DNA of 13,966 nucleotides, from positions 13,331 to 27,296 of the forward strand of contig DGKN01000106.1 of NCBI GenBank assembly GCA_002387005.1, in the 5' to 3' direction. Origin of the DNA: Propionibacteriaceae bacterium UBA4569 (GTDB taxonomy: Bacteria > Actinomycetota > Actinomycetes > Propionibacteriales > Propionibacteriaceae). Both the position numbers and the translations under genes were made by a program. Positions 1 through 6,842 of this stretch are shown here, in pieces; the first letter of the stretch is position 1, and each line of letters begins with the position of its first letter. The notes below the pieces were generated by a model, which ran no database searches, was not told the origin of the DNA, and worked only from the letters and a program-made list of their open reading frames with translations.

Positions 1-195
<195 letters not shown>

Positions 196-213
196 TCGTC
201 GCCCTGCAACCAC

Positions 214-251
214 CAACAGGGCGCCACCCCCAAAGGGGAGGCGCCCTGTTG
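214..251 (+). terminator. Strong hairpin after tpiA
   Basis: A perfect 12-bp inverted repeat (CAACAGGGCGCC at 214-225, GGCGCCCTGTTG at 240-251) encloses an inner CCCC-AAA-GGGG helix (228-231/235-238). There is no T-run after it, which is common for actinobacterial terminators. Its place directly behind the tpiA stop and ahead of secG supports termination of the glycolytic operon. The symmetry would let it work on either strand. Confidence 0.75.
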
Positions 252-329
252 CGTTGGGCAGGAGGGGAAGGGCTTGCCCCACGGCTGGGCTGCGTCGGGG
301 GTGAATGTGGAAAAGACAAGGGCGTGGGT

Positions 330-335
330 TACGCT
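330..335 (+). promoter_or_regulatory. Candidate -10 box (TACGCT) ahead of secG
   Basis: TACGCT fits the TANNNT form of an actinobacterial -10 element and lies 7 nt before the in-frame GTG at 343. That spacing would give a leaderless secG mRNA. No good -35 is seen at 17 bp. It lies downstream of the tpiA hairpin, where secG would need its own promoter. This is inference from pattern and spacing only. Confidence 0.3.
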
Positions 336-342
336 TTCCCAC

Positions 343-600
343 GTGATTCTGCCGCTGATGACCTGGCCCCTGATGACCCTGTCGATCATCCTGATCGTCG
401 TGGACGTCATCCTGAGCCTGTTCGTCCTGCTGCACAAGGGTCGCGGTGGTGGCATGTCCGACCTGTTCGGTGGCGGCATGTCGACGTCGATGGGCGGTAC
501 CTCGGTTGCCGAGCGCAACCTGGACCGGCTGACCATCATCGTCGGCCTCGTGTGGCTGGCCACGATCATCGGTCTGCTGGTGCTGTACCGCGCCGGCTGA
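343..600 (+). CDS. secG: Preprotein translocase subunit SecG
   Basis: SecG is the small auxiliary subunit of the SecYEG channel in the cytoplasmic membrane and assists SecA-driven export. From the GTG at 343 the product is 85 residues with two membrane helices. The first ends in a LFVLLHKGRGGG stretch, followed by the glycine-rich loop (LFGGGMSTSMGG) and the AERNLDRLT signature, then the second helix ends LLVLYRAG. This is the family layout and length. The start is uncertain. A TTG at 274 has a good AGGAGGGG ribosome site 7 nt upstream but adds 23 unusual residues. GTG 301, ATG 358 and ATG 373 are also in frame. I chose 343 because it gives a normal length and follows a -10-like box. It lies between tpiA and rbpA, as in many actinobacteria. 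Confidence 0.88.
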   Translation: MILPLMTWPLMTLSIILIVVDVILSLFVLLHKGRGGGMSDLFGGGMSTSMGGTSVAERNLDRLTIIVGLVWLATIIGLLVLYRAG

Positions 601-625
601 CGAACCCTCACGAAACCCCTTCATC

Positions 626-645
626 GCCGCGCACGGGGGCGCGGC
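626..645 (+). terminator. Small GC hairpin between secG and rbpA
   Basis: GCCGCGC (626-632) and GCGCGGC (639-645) form a 7-bp all-GC stem with a 6-nt loop, 25 bp after the secG stop and 28 bp before the rbpA start. It could be a weak terminator or attenuator separating the two genes. No T-run follows. A stem this short arises easily in high-GC DNA, so confidence is low. Confidence 0.35.
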
Positions 646-673
646 CGAACACAGCACTACATAGGAGTGACAA

Positions 674-1030
674 GTGGCAGGTGGCAGCGCCATCCGCGGT
701 AGCCGCGTCGGTGCCGGACCCATGGGCGAGGCAGAGCGGGGCGACACCGCCCCCCGGCTGTACGTCTCCTTCTTCTGCGCCAATGGGCACGAGACGCGTC
801 CGGCCTTCTCCGCCGACGCCCAGGTGCCGGAGAGCTGGGACTGCCCCCGGTGTGGGCTGCCGGCCAACACTGACTCGCAAAATCCCCCGCCGCCGCCGAA
901 GATCCTCCCCTACAAGACGCACCTGGCCTATGTGAAGGAGCGCCGTTCCGACCAGGAGGCAGCTGACATCCTGGCCGAAGCCGTCGCCGGCCTGCGCGCC
1001 CGTCGCGCCCGGGGAGAGATCTTCTACTGA
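674..1030 (+). CDS. rbpA: RNA polymerase-binding protein RbpA
   Basis: RbpA binds the group 1 sigma factor and RNA polymerase and stabilises the open promoter complex; it is restricted to actinobacteria. The 118-residue product has an N-terminal tail with the IRGSRVGAG element, the core domain (residues 27-68) and a basic linker leading to the sigma-interaction helix. That helix starts at THLAYVKERRS (about 81-91) and ends in an Arg-rich segment. Cys35, His39, Cys57 and Cys60 (CANGH and CPRCG) form a zinc site as in Streptomyces RbpA; the mycobacterial protein lacks it. A PPPPPK run (residues 70-75) sits in the linker. The GTG start has an AGGAG ribosome site (663-667) 6 nt upstream. The Streptomyces homologue is under SigR control, but I see no GGAAT/GTT SigR promoter here. 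Confidence 0.93.
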   Translation: MAGGSAIRGSRVGAGPMGEAERGDTAPRLYVSFFCANGHETRPAFSADAQVPESWDCPRCGLPANTDSQNPPPPPKILPYKTHLAYVKERRSDQEAADILAEAVAGLRARRARGEIFY

Positions 1031-1045
1031 GTCATGTTCACCAAC

Positions 1046-1077
1046 AACCGCCGGACACCCTCGGGTGCCCGGCGGTT
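1046..1077. terminator. Shared hairpin between convergent rbpA and pgl
   Basis: AACCGCCGG (1046-1054) pairs with CCGGCGGTT (1069-1077). An inner CACCC/GGGTG helix follows a single opposed position, which is an A-C mismatch on the plus strand and a G-U wobble on the minus strand. It starts 15 bp after the rbpA stop and lies 59 bp beyond the pgl stop on the opposite strand, so it can terminate both convergent transcripts. The plus side is followed by a modestly T-rich stretch. Bases 1078-1136 show nothing else. Confidence 0.7.
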
Positions 1078-1136
1078 CGTTCATTGGTGGGAGTTCGTTG
1101 TCCTGCGTGGGTTCGTGGGACGGTGTGCTGGAGGTC

Positions 1137-1859
1137 TCAGAAGGCGCAACGGAAGGACGGCAGGTCCCCGCTGGCGGCCGGGTCGATGAACCACAGTGTC
1201 TCGTCGGTCCCGCGGACGTGTGAGGCGGGGAGGTCTGGGTCGCCGGCCAGGGCACCCCGCAGGGCCTCAACCTTTGCCTCACCCTCCACGAAGAGCCACA
1301 CGCTCTTGGAGCGGTTGATGGCGTTGAGCGTGAGAGTGACCCTCTCGACTGGTTCGACCGGGGCGTCGGTGACGCCATAGGCCAGTCCCGCTGCCTCCAG
1401 TGCTGGGCTGTGCGGGAAGAGGGCAGCAACATGGCCATCCGCTCCCATGCCCAGCAGGCAGATGTCGAAGGTCACGTCGCCCAACTCCTGGGCGTAGGCA
1501 AAGGCCGCCTCGGAGGGATCATCCGAACCCGTGGGGGCGGGAATCGGGTGCGTTTGCGAGACATTGATCGGCAAGGTCCGTGCCAACACTGCCAAGGATT
1601 GCAGCGAGTTGCGCTCGGCATCGGTCGGGGGCACGTACTTCTCGTCGCCCCACCACAGCGTCAGCTTCCCCGGTTGCAGGCCCGACTCAGGGACCAGGTC
1701 GGCGAAGGCGTCATACACGCGCAGTGCGGTGGTGCCACCGGCCAGGCACAGGTGCACGGTCTCCTGCTCTTGCTGCAGTGCGATCAGGCGATCCAAGAGG
1801 CGACGGGCGGCCGCCTCGGTCATCTCGTCCGCGCTCTGGTGGCGCAGCACCCTGGTCAT
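1137..1859 (-). CDS. pgl: 6-phosphogluconolactonase
   Basis: Hydrolyses 6-phosphogluconolactone, the Zwf product, to 6-phosphogluconate in the cytoplasm. The 240-residue length is normal for the DevB/SOL family. Motifs in order: LAGGTTALRVYD (39-50, the SGGSTP-like phosphate loop), WWGDEKYVPPTDAERNS (69-85, the DERWVP..SN motif), LLGMGADGHVAALFP (135-149, carrying the catalytic Asp-Gly-His) and the RVTLTLNAIN helix (173-182). The ATG overlaps the opcA stop by one base (TGATG), so translation is probably coupled to opcA. It is the last gene of the tal-zwf-opcA-pgl operon, downstream of the enzyme that makes its substrate. No gnd (6-phosphogluconate dehydrogenase) lies nearby. Confidence 0.95.
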   Translation of the reverse strand: MTRVLRHQSADEMTEAAARRLLDRLIALQQEQETVHLCLAGGTTALRVYDAFADLVPESGLQPGKLTLWWGDEKYVPPTDAERNSLQSLAVLARTLPINVSQTHPIPAPTGSDDPSEAAFAYAQELGDVTFDICLLGMGADGHVAALFPHSPALEAAGLAYGVTDAPVEPVERVTLTLNAINRSKSVWLFVEGEAKVEALRGALAGDPDLPASHVRGTDETLWFIDPAASGDLPSFRCAF

Positions 1860-2875
1860 CAGTTCCGCCCCGATCGCTTGTCCGTCGTGTGGGCCGGTGA
1901 TGTGCCCGCGGCTGCCTTCCCTGCGCGGTTCTTCTTGGCGGCAGCCTTCTTCACGGGTGCCTTCCGCGAGGCGCGCTCGCTGCGCGTGCGCAGCATCTGA
2001 ACCGCCTGCTCGAAGATGCCGTCGGCGTCCATCCGCCGCAGCTCCTCAGCGATCAGCTCGTTGATGTCGCGCCGCTTCAGGGCGACCATCCGCTGGGGCT
2101 GGCCGGGGACGGAGTACTGCGCAGCGGTGGCGCTGGAACCGCGGACCACCTCGATGTCACCGGCGGGCGTGGCCAGGCGGATACCCGTGATGCCCGGCCC
2201 TTCGGTGTCCTTGCGGACCCCCTCCACCCCCAGCCGCGCCTCCAGCCAGGCCGCCATCAGCTCGGCCGGGGCATTGTCCCGGTCGGCCTCGACGACGGCG
2301 CTCTTGATGGTGGCGGGAAACTGATCCAAGGAGGCGGCCAGCAGTGCACGCCATGGCGTCAGGCGCGTCCAGGTCAGGTCCGTGTCGCCGGGGGTCAGGT
2401 TGTCGGCGCGCACCTGGAGCGCCGCCAGCGGGTCCTTGTCGCCGGATGCATCGGTGATCCGGCGTGTGCCGAGGGCACCAATCTGGTCATCGGCGGGGCG
2501 GACGGGCGACTCATTGGGCCACCACACCACGGTGGGGGAGTCGGGCAGCAGCAGCGGCAGCACGATCGATCCGGAGTGCTCCACCAGCTCACCGCTGACG
2601 CGCAGCGTCACCACGTCCCCGGGGAACCCGTCGGCGCAGCGGATCTCTGCGTCCAGCCGCGCAGCATTCCGGCGGGCATTCTCGACCACGACCAGGATGC
2701 GGGAGGGGTGCTCCCGTGCTGCCTCGAGGCAGGCGGTGAGCACCTTGTCGTAGTTGGTGGAATCGGTGACGACGACCATGGTGAAGGCCAGCCCCGAGGT
2801 GCCGGACTGGCTCCGGGCCTTCAGCAACGACTGGTTGACCTGGCTGGCGCTGGTCTGGGTGAGTTCGATGATCAT
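1859..2875 (-). CDS. opcA: Glucose-6-phosphate dehydrogenase assembly protein OpcA
   Basis: OpcA is an assembly/allosteric factor for Zwf, found in cyanobacteria and actinobacteria next to zwf. The product is 338 residues from an ATG at 2875, preceded on the coding strand by a clear AAGGAG site 6 nt away. The frame stays open far upstream, but that extension is antisense-frame noise inside zwf. The N-terminal half carries family segments such as RTLVVV-like SRILVVVENARR (58-69) and LLLPDSPTVVWWP (108-120). The second half includes LTPWRALLAASLDQFP (172-187). The last ~42 residues (297-338) are rich in Lys, Arg and Ala with KAPVKKAAAKK, a disordered histone-like tail. Eleven bp separate it from zwf and it overlaps pgl by one base. 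Confidence 0.93.
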   Translation of the reverse strand: MIIELTQTSASQVNQSLLKARSQSGTSGLAFTMVVVTDSTNYDKVLTACLEAAREHPSRILVVVENARRNAARLDAEIRCADGFPGDVVTLRVSGELVEHSGSIVLPLLLPDSPTVVWWPNESPVRPADDQIGALGTRRITDASGDKDPLAALQVRADNLTPGDTDLTWTRLTPWRALLAASLDQFPATIKSAVVEADRDNAPAELMAAWLEARLGVEGVRKDTEGPGITGIRLATPAGDIEVVRGSSATAAQYSVPGQPQRMVALKRRDINELIAEELRRMDADGIFEQAVQMLRTRSERASRKAPVKKAAAKKNRAGKAAAGTSPAHTTDKRSGRN

Positions 2876-2886
2876 GTCTCTCCTTG

Positions 2887-4416
2887 TCAGGGACGACGCC
2901 AGGCGAAGCCGTCGCGGGCCAACATCTCGTCCGCGCTCTTCGGGCCCCAGGTGCCCGAAAGGTATCCCTCGGGCTGCCCGGGCTGGTCGGCCCAGAAGTC
3001 GAGCACGGGGTCGAGCAGCTGCCATGACAGCTCCACCTCCTCGTGCTGCGGGAACAACGGCGGGTCGCCCAGCAGGACGTCCAGGATCAGCCGCTCGTAG
3101 GCCTCCGGGGACGACTCGGTGAAGGCACCCCCGTAGCCGAAGTCCATGCTGACCTCGCGGATCTCCATCTGGGTGCCCGGCACCTTGGCGCCGAAGCGCA
3201 TCGTGATGCCCTCGTCCGGCTGGATCCGCATCACCAGGGCATTGGTCCCCAGTTTCTCGGTGTCGGTGAACGGCAGGTGCGGGGCACGCTTGAAGTTGAG
3301 CGCGATCTCGGTGACCCGGCGTGGCATCCGCTTGGCGGTGCGCAGGTAGAAGGGGACGCCCGCCCAGCGACGGTTGTCGATGTCGACGCGGACCGCCGCA
3401 TAGGTCTCGGTTGTGGAGTCGTGCTTGATGCCCTCCTCCTCCAGGAAGCCGACTACTTTCTGCCCACCCTGCCAGCCAGCCAGGTACTGGCCCCGAGCGG
3501 TGTGCGCGGCCAGATCCTTCGGGGTGCGGGCCGCCGACAGCACCTTCTGCTTCTCGACGCGCAACTGGCTGGCCTCGAAGGAGTTTGGCTCCTCCATCGC
3601 GGTGAGCGCCATCAGCTGCAAGAGGTGGTTCTGGATCACGTCGCGGGCCGCGCCGATGCCGTCGTAATAGCCCGCCCGGCCACCGATGCCGATGTCCTCG
3701 GCCATCGTGATCTGCACGTGGCTGATGTAGTTGTTGTTCCACAAGGGTTCGAACATCTGGTTGGCGAACCGCACCGCCATCATGTTCTGCACCGTCTCCT
3801 TGCCGAGGTAGTGGTCGATCCTGAAGACCGACTCCGGCGGGAAGACATCCGAGACCACGCGGTTCAGCTCCCGGGCGCTGTCCAGGTCGTGCCCGAAGGG
3901 CTTCTCGATGATGACCCTGCTCCACTGGCCCTGGCGCTGGTCGGCCAGCCCGTGCTTGCGCAGCTGGCCCACCACGTCGTCGAAGTAGCCCGGGGGGATG
4001 GACAGGTAGAACGCATGGTTGCCCCCGGTGCCGCGTTCCTCGTCGAGGGTCTGGACGGTTTCCTTGAGCGTCTCGAAGGCTGCGTCGTCCCCGAACTCTC
4101 CGGGGACGAAGCGGATGCCCTCGAGCAGCTGCTGCCAGACCTCCTCGCGGAAGGGCGTTCGCGCGTACTGCTTGACCGCGTCGTGCACCACCTTGGCGAA
4201 GTCCTGGTCGGCCCAGTCGCGGCGGGCGAAGCCCACCAGGCCGAAGCCCGGGGGCAGCAGCCCCCGGTTGGCCAAGTCGTAGACGGCCGGCATCAGCTTC
4301 TTGCGGGAAAGGTCACCCGTGACGCCGAAGATGACCAGCACGCAGGGTCCGGCGATGCGCGGAAGCCGTCGGTCCTGCGGGTCGCGCAGGGGGTTGGTGC
4401 GAGCGGTGTCGCTCAT
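2887..4416 (-). CDS. zwf: Glucose-6-phosphate 1-dehydrogenase
   Basis: First enzyme of the oxidative pentose phosphate pathway: it oxidises glucose 6-phosphate to the lactone and makes NADPH (or NADH). The 509 residues match the usual ~500. The Rossmann loop reads FGVTGDLSRKKLMPA (30-44), EKPFGHD is at 171-177, and the substrate-binding signature RIDHYLGKE is at 199-207. IQNHLLQ (261-267) supplies His264, which by spacing corresponds to the catalytic His240 of the Leuconostoc enzyme. The ATG has a GAGGAGAA ribosome site. It lies between tal (51-bp gap) and opcA (11-bp gap), as in many actinobacteria, and is probably co-transcribed with both. All catalytic motifs are intact. Confidence 0.97.
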   Translation of the reverse strand: MSDTARTNPLRDPQDRRLPRIAGPCVLVIFGVTGDLSRKKLMPAVYDLANRGLLPPGFGLVGFARRDWADQDFAKVVHDAVKQYARTPFREEVWQQLLEGIRFVPGEFGDDAAFETLKETVQTLDEERGTGGNHAFYLSIPPGYFDDVVGQLRKHGLADQRQGQWSRVIIEKPFGHDLDSARELNRVVSDVFPPESVFRIDHYLGKETVQNMMAVRFANQMFEPLWNNNYISHVQITMAEDIGIGGRAGYYDGIGAARDVIQNHLLQLMALTAMEEPNSFEASQLRVEKQKVLSAARTPKDLAAHTARGQYLAGWQGGQKVVGFLEEEGIKHDSTTETYAAVRVDIDNRRWAGVPFYLRTAKRMPRRVTEIALNFKRAPHLPFTDTEKLGTNALVMRIQPDEGITMRFGAKVPGTQMEIREVSMDFGYGGAFTESSPEAYERLILDVLLGDPPLFPQHEEVELSWQLLDPVLDFWADQPGQPEGYLSGTWGPKSADEMLARDGFAWRRP

Positions 4417-4467
4417 CGTTCTCCTCGTGGTACCGGGTGGGGAAGGTGCGGGGCTCAGGCGTGCAGT

Positions 4468-5634
4468 TCAGGAGTGGGCCTGGCCCATGGCCGCACCCAC
4501 CGTAGCGACCAACTCGTCCCAGCTGGTGATGAACTTGGACACGCCCTCGTCCTCGAGCTGTTCGACGACGTCGTCGAGGTCGATGCCCACCTCGGCCAGA
4601 TTGCCCATGACGTCGATCGCGTCGTCGACGTTGTTGGTGATCGTGTCGCCGATGACCTCGCCGTGGTCGGCGACCGCCCGGAGCGTCTTCTCGGGCATGG
4701 TGTTGACGCAGCCGTCGGCCACCAGTTGGGTGACGTACATGGTGTCGTCGTAGTCGGGGTTCTTTACCCCCGTCGATGCCCACAGCGGACGCTGGGAGTG
4801 CGCCCCGCGAGCCTTCAGGCGCCCCCAGCGCTCGGAGGTCATCACCTCGAGCCAGGCGGCATAGGCGATCCGGGCATTGGCGATCCCGGCCTCGCCCTTG
4901 AGGGCAATGGCTTCGTCGGTGCCGATGGCGTCCAGGCGCCTGTCGACCTCGGCGTCCACCCGGCTGACGAAGAAGGACGCGACCGAGTGGATCTCGTCGA
5001 TGTCACGGCCAGCCTCCAGCGCATCCTCAAGGCCGCCCAGCCACGCGTCCATGACCTCCTTGTAGCGCTCGATGGAGAAGATCAGCGTCACGTTCACGCT
5101 GATGCCCTCGGCCAGCGTCCGGCGGATCGCGGGAAGGCCCTCGCGGGTGGCGGGGATCTTGATCAGGACATTCGGGCGGTCGACGAGCTCGTACAGCTCC
5201 TTGGCCTGGGTGGCGGTTCCCTCGGTGTCGCGGGCCAGGCCCGGCTCCACTTCGATCGAGACGCGGCCATCAACGCCGTCGGTCTGTTCGCTGATGTCGG
5301 CGAACAGGTCGCAGGCATCGCGGACGTCGGTGGTGGTCAAGGTGCGAATGGCTTCGGTGACGTCGGACTGGCCGGCCAGTTGCTCGGCGTAGGCCCGGCC
5401 GTTGGCCAAGGCGGCGGCGAAGATCGTGGGGTTGGTGGTGACGCCGGTGACGCTGGAGGTGGCGATCAGCTCGGCAAGGTTCCCTGTGTTGAGCCGGTCG
5501 CGGGACAGGTCGTCCAGCCAGATGGACACCCCCGCCTCGGCCAGGGCCTGCAGCCGCGCATTCTGGGTCTGATCAGGCAGTCCGCTTGGGTCATTCAGCT
5601 GGCTCGAATCATGCAGGCGGTTCTGGTCTTTCAT
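4468..5634 (-). CDS. tal: Transaldolase
   Basis: Transfers a dihydroxyacetone unit between sugar phosphates in the non-oxidative pentose phosphate pathway. The product has 388 residues, of the long actinobacterial/cyanobacterial class. Key segments: [12 protein letters not shown] (37-48), [12 protein letters not shown] (61-72), [11 protein letters not shown] (156-166) with Schiff-base Lys159, [14 protein letters not shown] (178-191) and [14 protein letters not shown] (283-296). The ATG has a GGAGGAAG ribosome site a few bases upstream. About 25 N-terminal polar residues precede the family core, with several Gln/Asn/Asp. It is the promoter-proximal gene of the tal-zwf-opcA-pgl operon and is divergent from ctaB. 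Transketolase, usually next to tal in actinobacteria, is absent from the window. Confidence 0.96.
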   Translation of the reverse strand: MKDQNRLHDSSQLNDPSGLPDQTQNARLQALAEAGVSIWLDDLSRDRLNTGNLAELIATSSVTGVTTNPTIFAAALANGRAYAEQLAGQSDVTEAIRTLTTTDVRDACDLFADISEQTDGVDGRVSIEVEPGLARDTEGTATQAKELYELVDRPNVLIKIPATREGLPAIRRTLAEGISVNVTLIFSIERYKEVMDAWLGGLEDALEAGRDIDEIHSVASFFVSRVDAEVDRRLDAIGTDEAIALKGEAGIANARIAYAAWLEVMTSERWGRLKARGAHSQRPLWASTGVKNPDYDDTMYVTQLVADGCVNTMPEKTLRAVADHGEVIGDTITNNVDDAIDVMGNLAEVGIDLDDVVEQLEDEGVSKFITSWDELVATVGAAMGQAHS

Positions 5635-5671
5635 GGACTTCCTCCATCACTCGTGGCTGACCGTGTCACCA

Positions 5672-5677
5672 ACTCTA
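5672..5677 (-). promoter_or_regulatory. Candidate -10 box for the tal-zwf-opcA-pgl operon
   Basis: Read on the minus strand this is TAGAGT, a TANNNT box about 38 bp before the tal ATG, which would leave a leader of roughly 30 nt containing the GGAGGAAG ribosome site. The hexamer 17 bp upstream reads TGGCTG, a poor -35. It is the best candidate in the 155-bp tal/ctaB divergent region (5635-5789), but support is weak. Confidence 0.25.
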
Positions 5678-5757
5678 GGGCCGTGCACCCAACCCAGCCA
5701 TGGCCCCGTCCCGGTAGGTGGTTGAACCATCAAATCGGTCCCGGGGGCGTTTCGGCG

Positions 5758-5763
5758 TAGACT
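5758..5763 (+). promoter_or_regulatory. Candidate -10 box for ctaB
   Basis: TAGACT lies 26 bp before the TTG start of ctaB. A start site near 5770 would give a leader of about 20 nt that still holds the GGGAGG ribosome site. The hexamer 17 bp upstream is TCGGTC, not a convincing -35. This is inference from position. Confidence 0.3.
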
Positions 5764-5789
5764 CCTCCGGAGACTGGGAGGACCGCGAG

Positions 5790-6740
5790 TTGAGCTTTCA
5801 CGACACCATTCGTCCGGCGGGGCCGGACGTGACGATCGAGGATGATCGTCCCGCCACCTTCGGCGACGTGGTGAAGGCCTATGTCTCGCTCACGAAGCCG
5901 CGGATCATCGAGCTGCTGTTGGTCACCACCGCGCCCGCGATGTTCCTTGCTGCCGGTGGGGTTCCCAAGCTGACGCTGGTGCTGGTGACCATGGTCGGCG
6001 GCATGCTCTCGGCCGGTTCGGCCAATGTCTTCAACTGCGTGCTCGACCGTGACATCGACGAGGTGATGCGCCGCACCCGGCGCCGCCCGATGCCACGCCA
6101 CCAGGTGGACACCTGGAAGGCCGTCGTCTTCGGTGCCGTGCTGTGCATCGTCTCGTCGCTGATCCTGGGGCTCGGTGCGAACTGGCTCTCGGCCGGTCTG
6201 GCCCTGGCTGCCAATGCCTTCTACGTCTTCATCTACACGATGCTGCTGAAGCGTCGCACCAGCCAGAACATCGTCTGGGGCGGTATCGCCGGTTGCTTCC
6301 CGCCCCTGATCGGCTGGACCTCGGTGACCGGTGCGGTGGCCTGGCCCCCGATCATCCTCTTCCTGATCGTCTTCTTCTGGACCCCGCCGCACACCTGGGC
6401 GCTCGCCTTCCGATACCGCGAGGACTACGCGGCCGCCGAGGTGCCGATGCTTCCCGTCGTGATGGACGCGGTGGGCGTGTGCTGGCGGATCCTGTTCTAC
6501 TCGGTGCTCACGGTGGCGACCTCCTTGGGGCTGTGGCCTGCTGCGCACACCGGTTGGCTCTACCCGGCCATCGCCGGCGGCACGGGACTCGTCTTCATCT
6601 GGGAGGCGATCCAGCTGCTGGTCCGCGCCCGGGCTGGCTTGACCGACGCCCAGCTGAAGCCGATGCGTCTGTTCCATTGGAGCAACTCCTACCTGGCGCT
6701 GGTGTTCATCGCCGCCGCGATCGACCCGCTCGTCTTCTGA
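5790..6740 (+). CDS. ctaB: Protoheme IX farnesyltransferase (heme O synthase)
   Basis: Integral membrane UbiA-family prenyltransferase that adds a farnesyl group to heme b, giving heme O for aa3/bo-type terminal oxidases. I chose the TTG at 5790 because a GGGAGG ribosome site (5776-5781) lies 8 nt upstream. That gives 316 residues, a normal length; the frame opens earlier (GTG 5718) but that stretch contains the promoter candidate and rare codons. Motifs: YVSLTKPRIIELLL (31-44), the Asp-rich prenyl-diphosphate site NCVLDRDIDEVMRRTRRRP (82-100, N-x3-D-x3-D) and LLKRRTSQNIVWGG (152-165), followed by FWTPPHTWALA (196-206). There are about nine hydrophobic segments. It converges on ctaA, the next enzyme in the pathway, 102 bp away. 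Confidence 0.95.
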   Translation: MSFHDTIRPAGPDVTIEDDRPATFGDVVKAYVSLTKPRIIELLLVTTAPAMFLAAGGVPKLTLVLVTMVGGMLSAGSANVFNCVLDRDIDEVMRRTRRRPMPRHQVDTWKAVVFGAVLCIVSSLILGLGANWLSAGLALAANAFYVFIYTMLLKRRTSQNIVWGGIAGCFPPLIGWTSVTGAVAWPPIILFLIVFFWTPPHTWALAFRYREDYAAAEVPMLPVVMDAVGVCWRILFYSVLTVATSLGLWPAAHTGWLYPAIAGGTGLVFIWEAIQLLVRARAGLTDAQLKPMRLFHWSNSYLALVFIAAAIDPLVF

Positions 6741-6813
6741 CCTGCCGGGCGGCCACGTAGGTTCTCGGGGCGTGTTCGCACACCTGCACGGACGCTGCCG
6801 AGGCTGGCCACGA

Positions 6814-6830
6814 CGCTGGCGTGACCAGCG
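6814..6830. terminator. Hairpin between convergent ctaB and ctaA
   Basis: CGCTGG (6814-6819) and CCAGCG (6825-6830) form a perfect 6-bp stem with a 5-nt loop, 12 bp beyond the ctaA stop and 73 bp beyond the ctaB stop. A second weak GTGT/ACAC pair sits near 6774. The position suits a bidirectional terminator, but the stem is short and no T-run follows. Confidence 0.4.
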
Positions 6831-6842
6831 CCGGGGGGTCAG

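Noticed and set aside
249..935. Plus-strand frame overlapping secG and rbpA (228 codons), and similar frames over hppA
   Set aside because: These are alternative frames of clearly identified genes with Pro/Arg-rich translations and no domain content.
2876..3925. N-terminal extension of opcA to a 688-residue protein
   Set aside because: The extra part lies out of frame inside zwf and has the Arg/Pro/Gly-rich composition of a shadow frame. The ATG at 2875 has a proper ribosome site and gives a normal OpcA length.
3043..5760. Very long plus-strand open frame (905 codons) antisense to zwf and tal
   Set aside because: It mirrors zwf and tal, whose sense-strand motifs are unmistakable. Its translation is rich in Gly/Val/Asp/His repeats typical of antisense frames in high-GC codon usage, shows no domain, and runs across an intergenic gap.
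5718..5789. 24-residue N-terminal extension of CtaB
   Set aside because: The TTG at 5790 has a well-placed GGGAGG site. The upstream part carries codons rare in this genome and the candidate -10 box.
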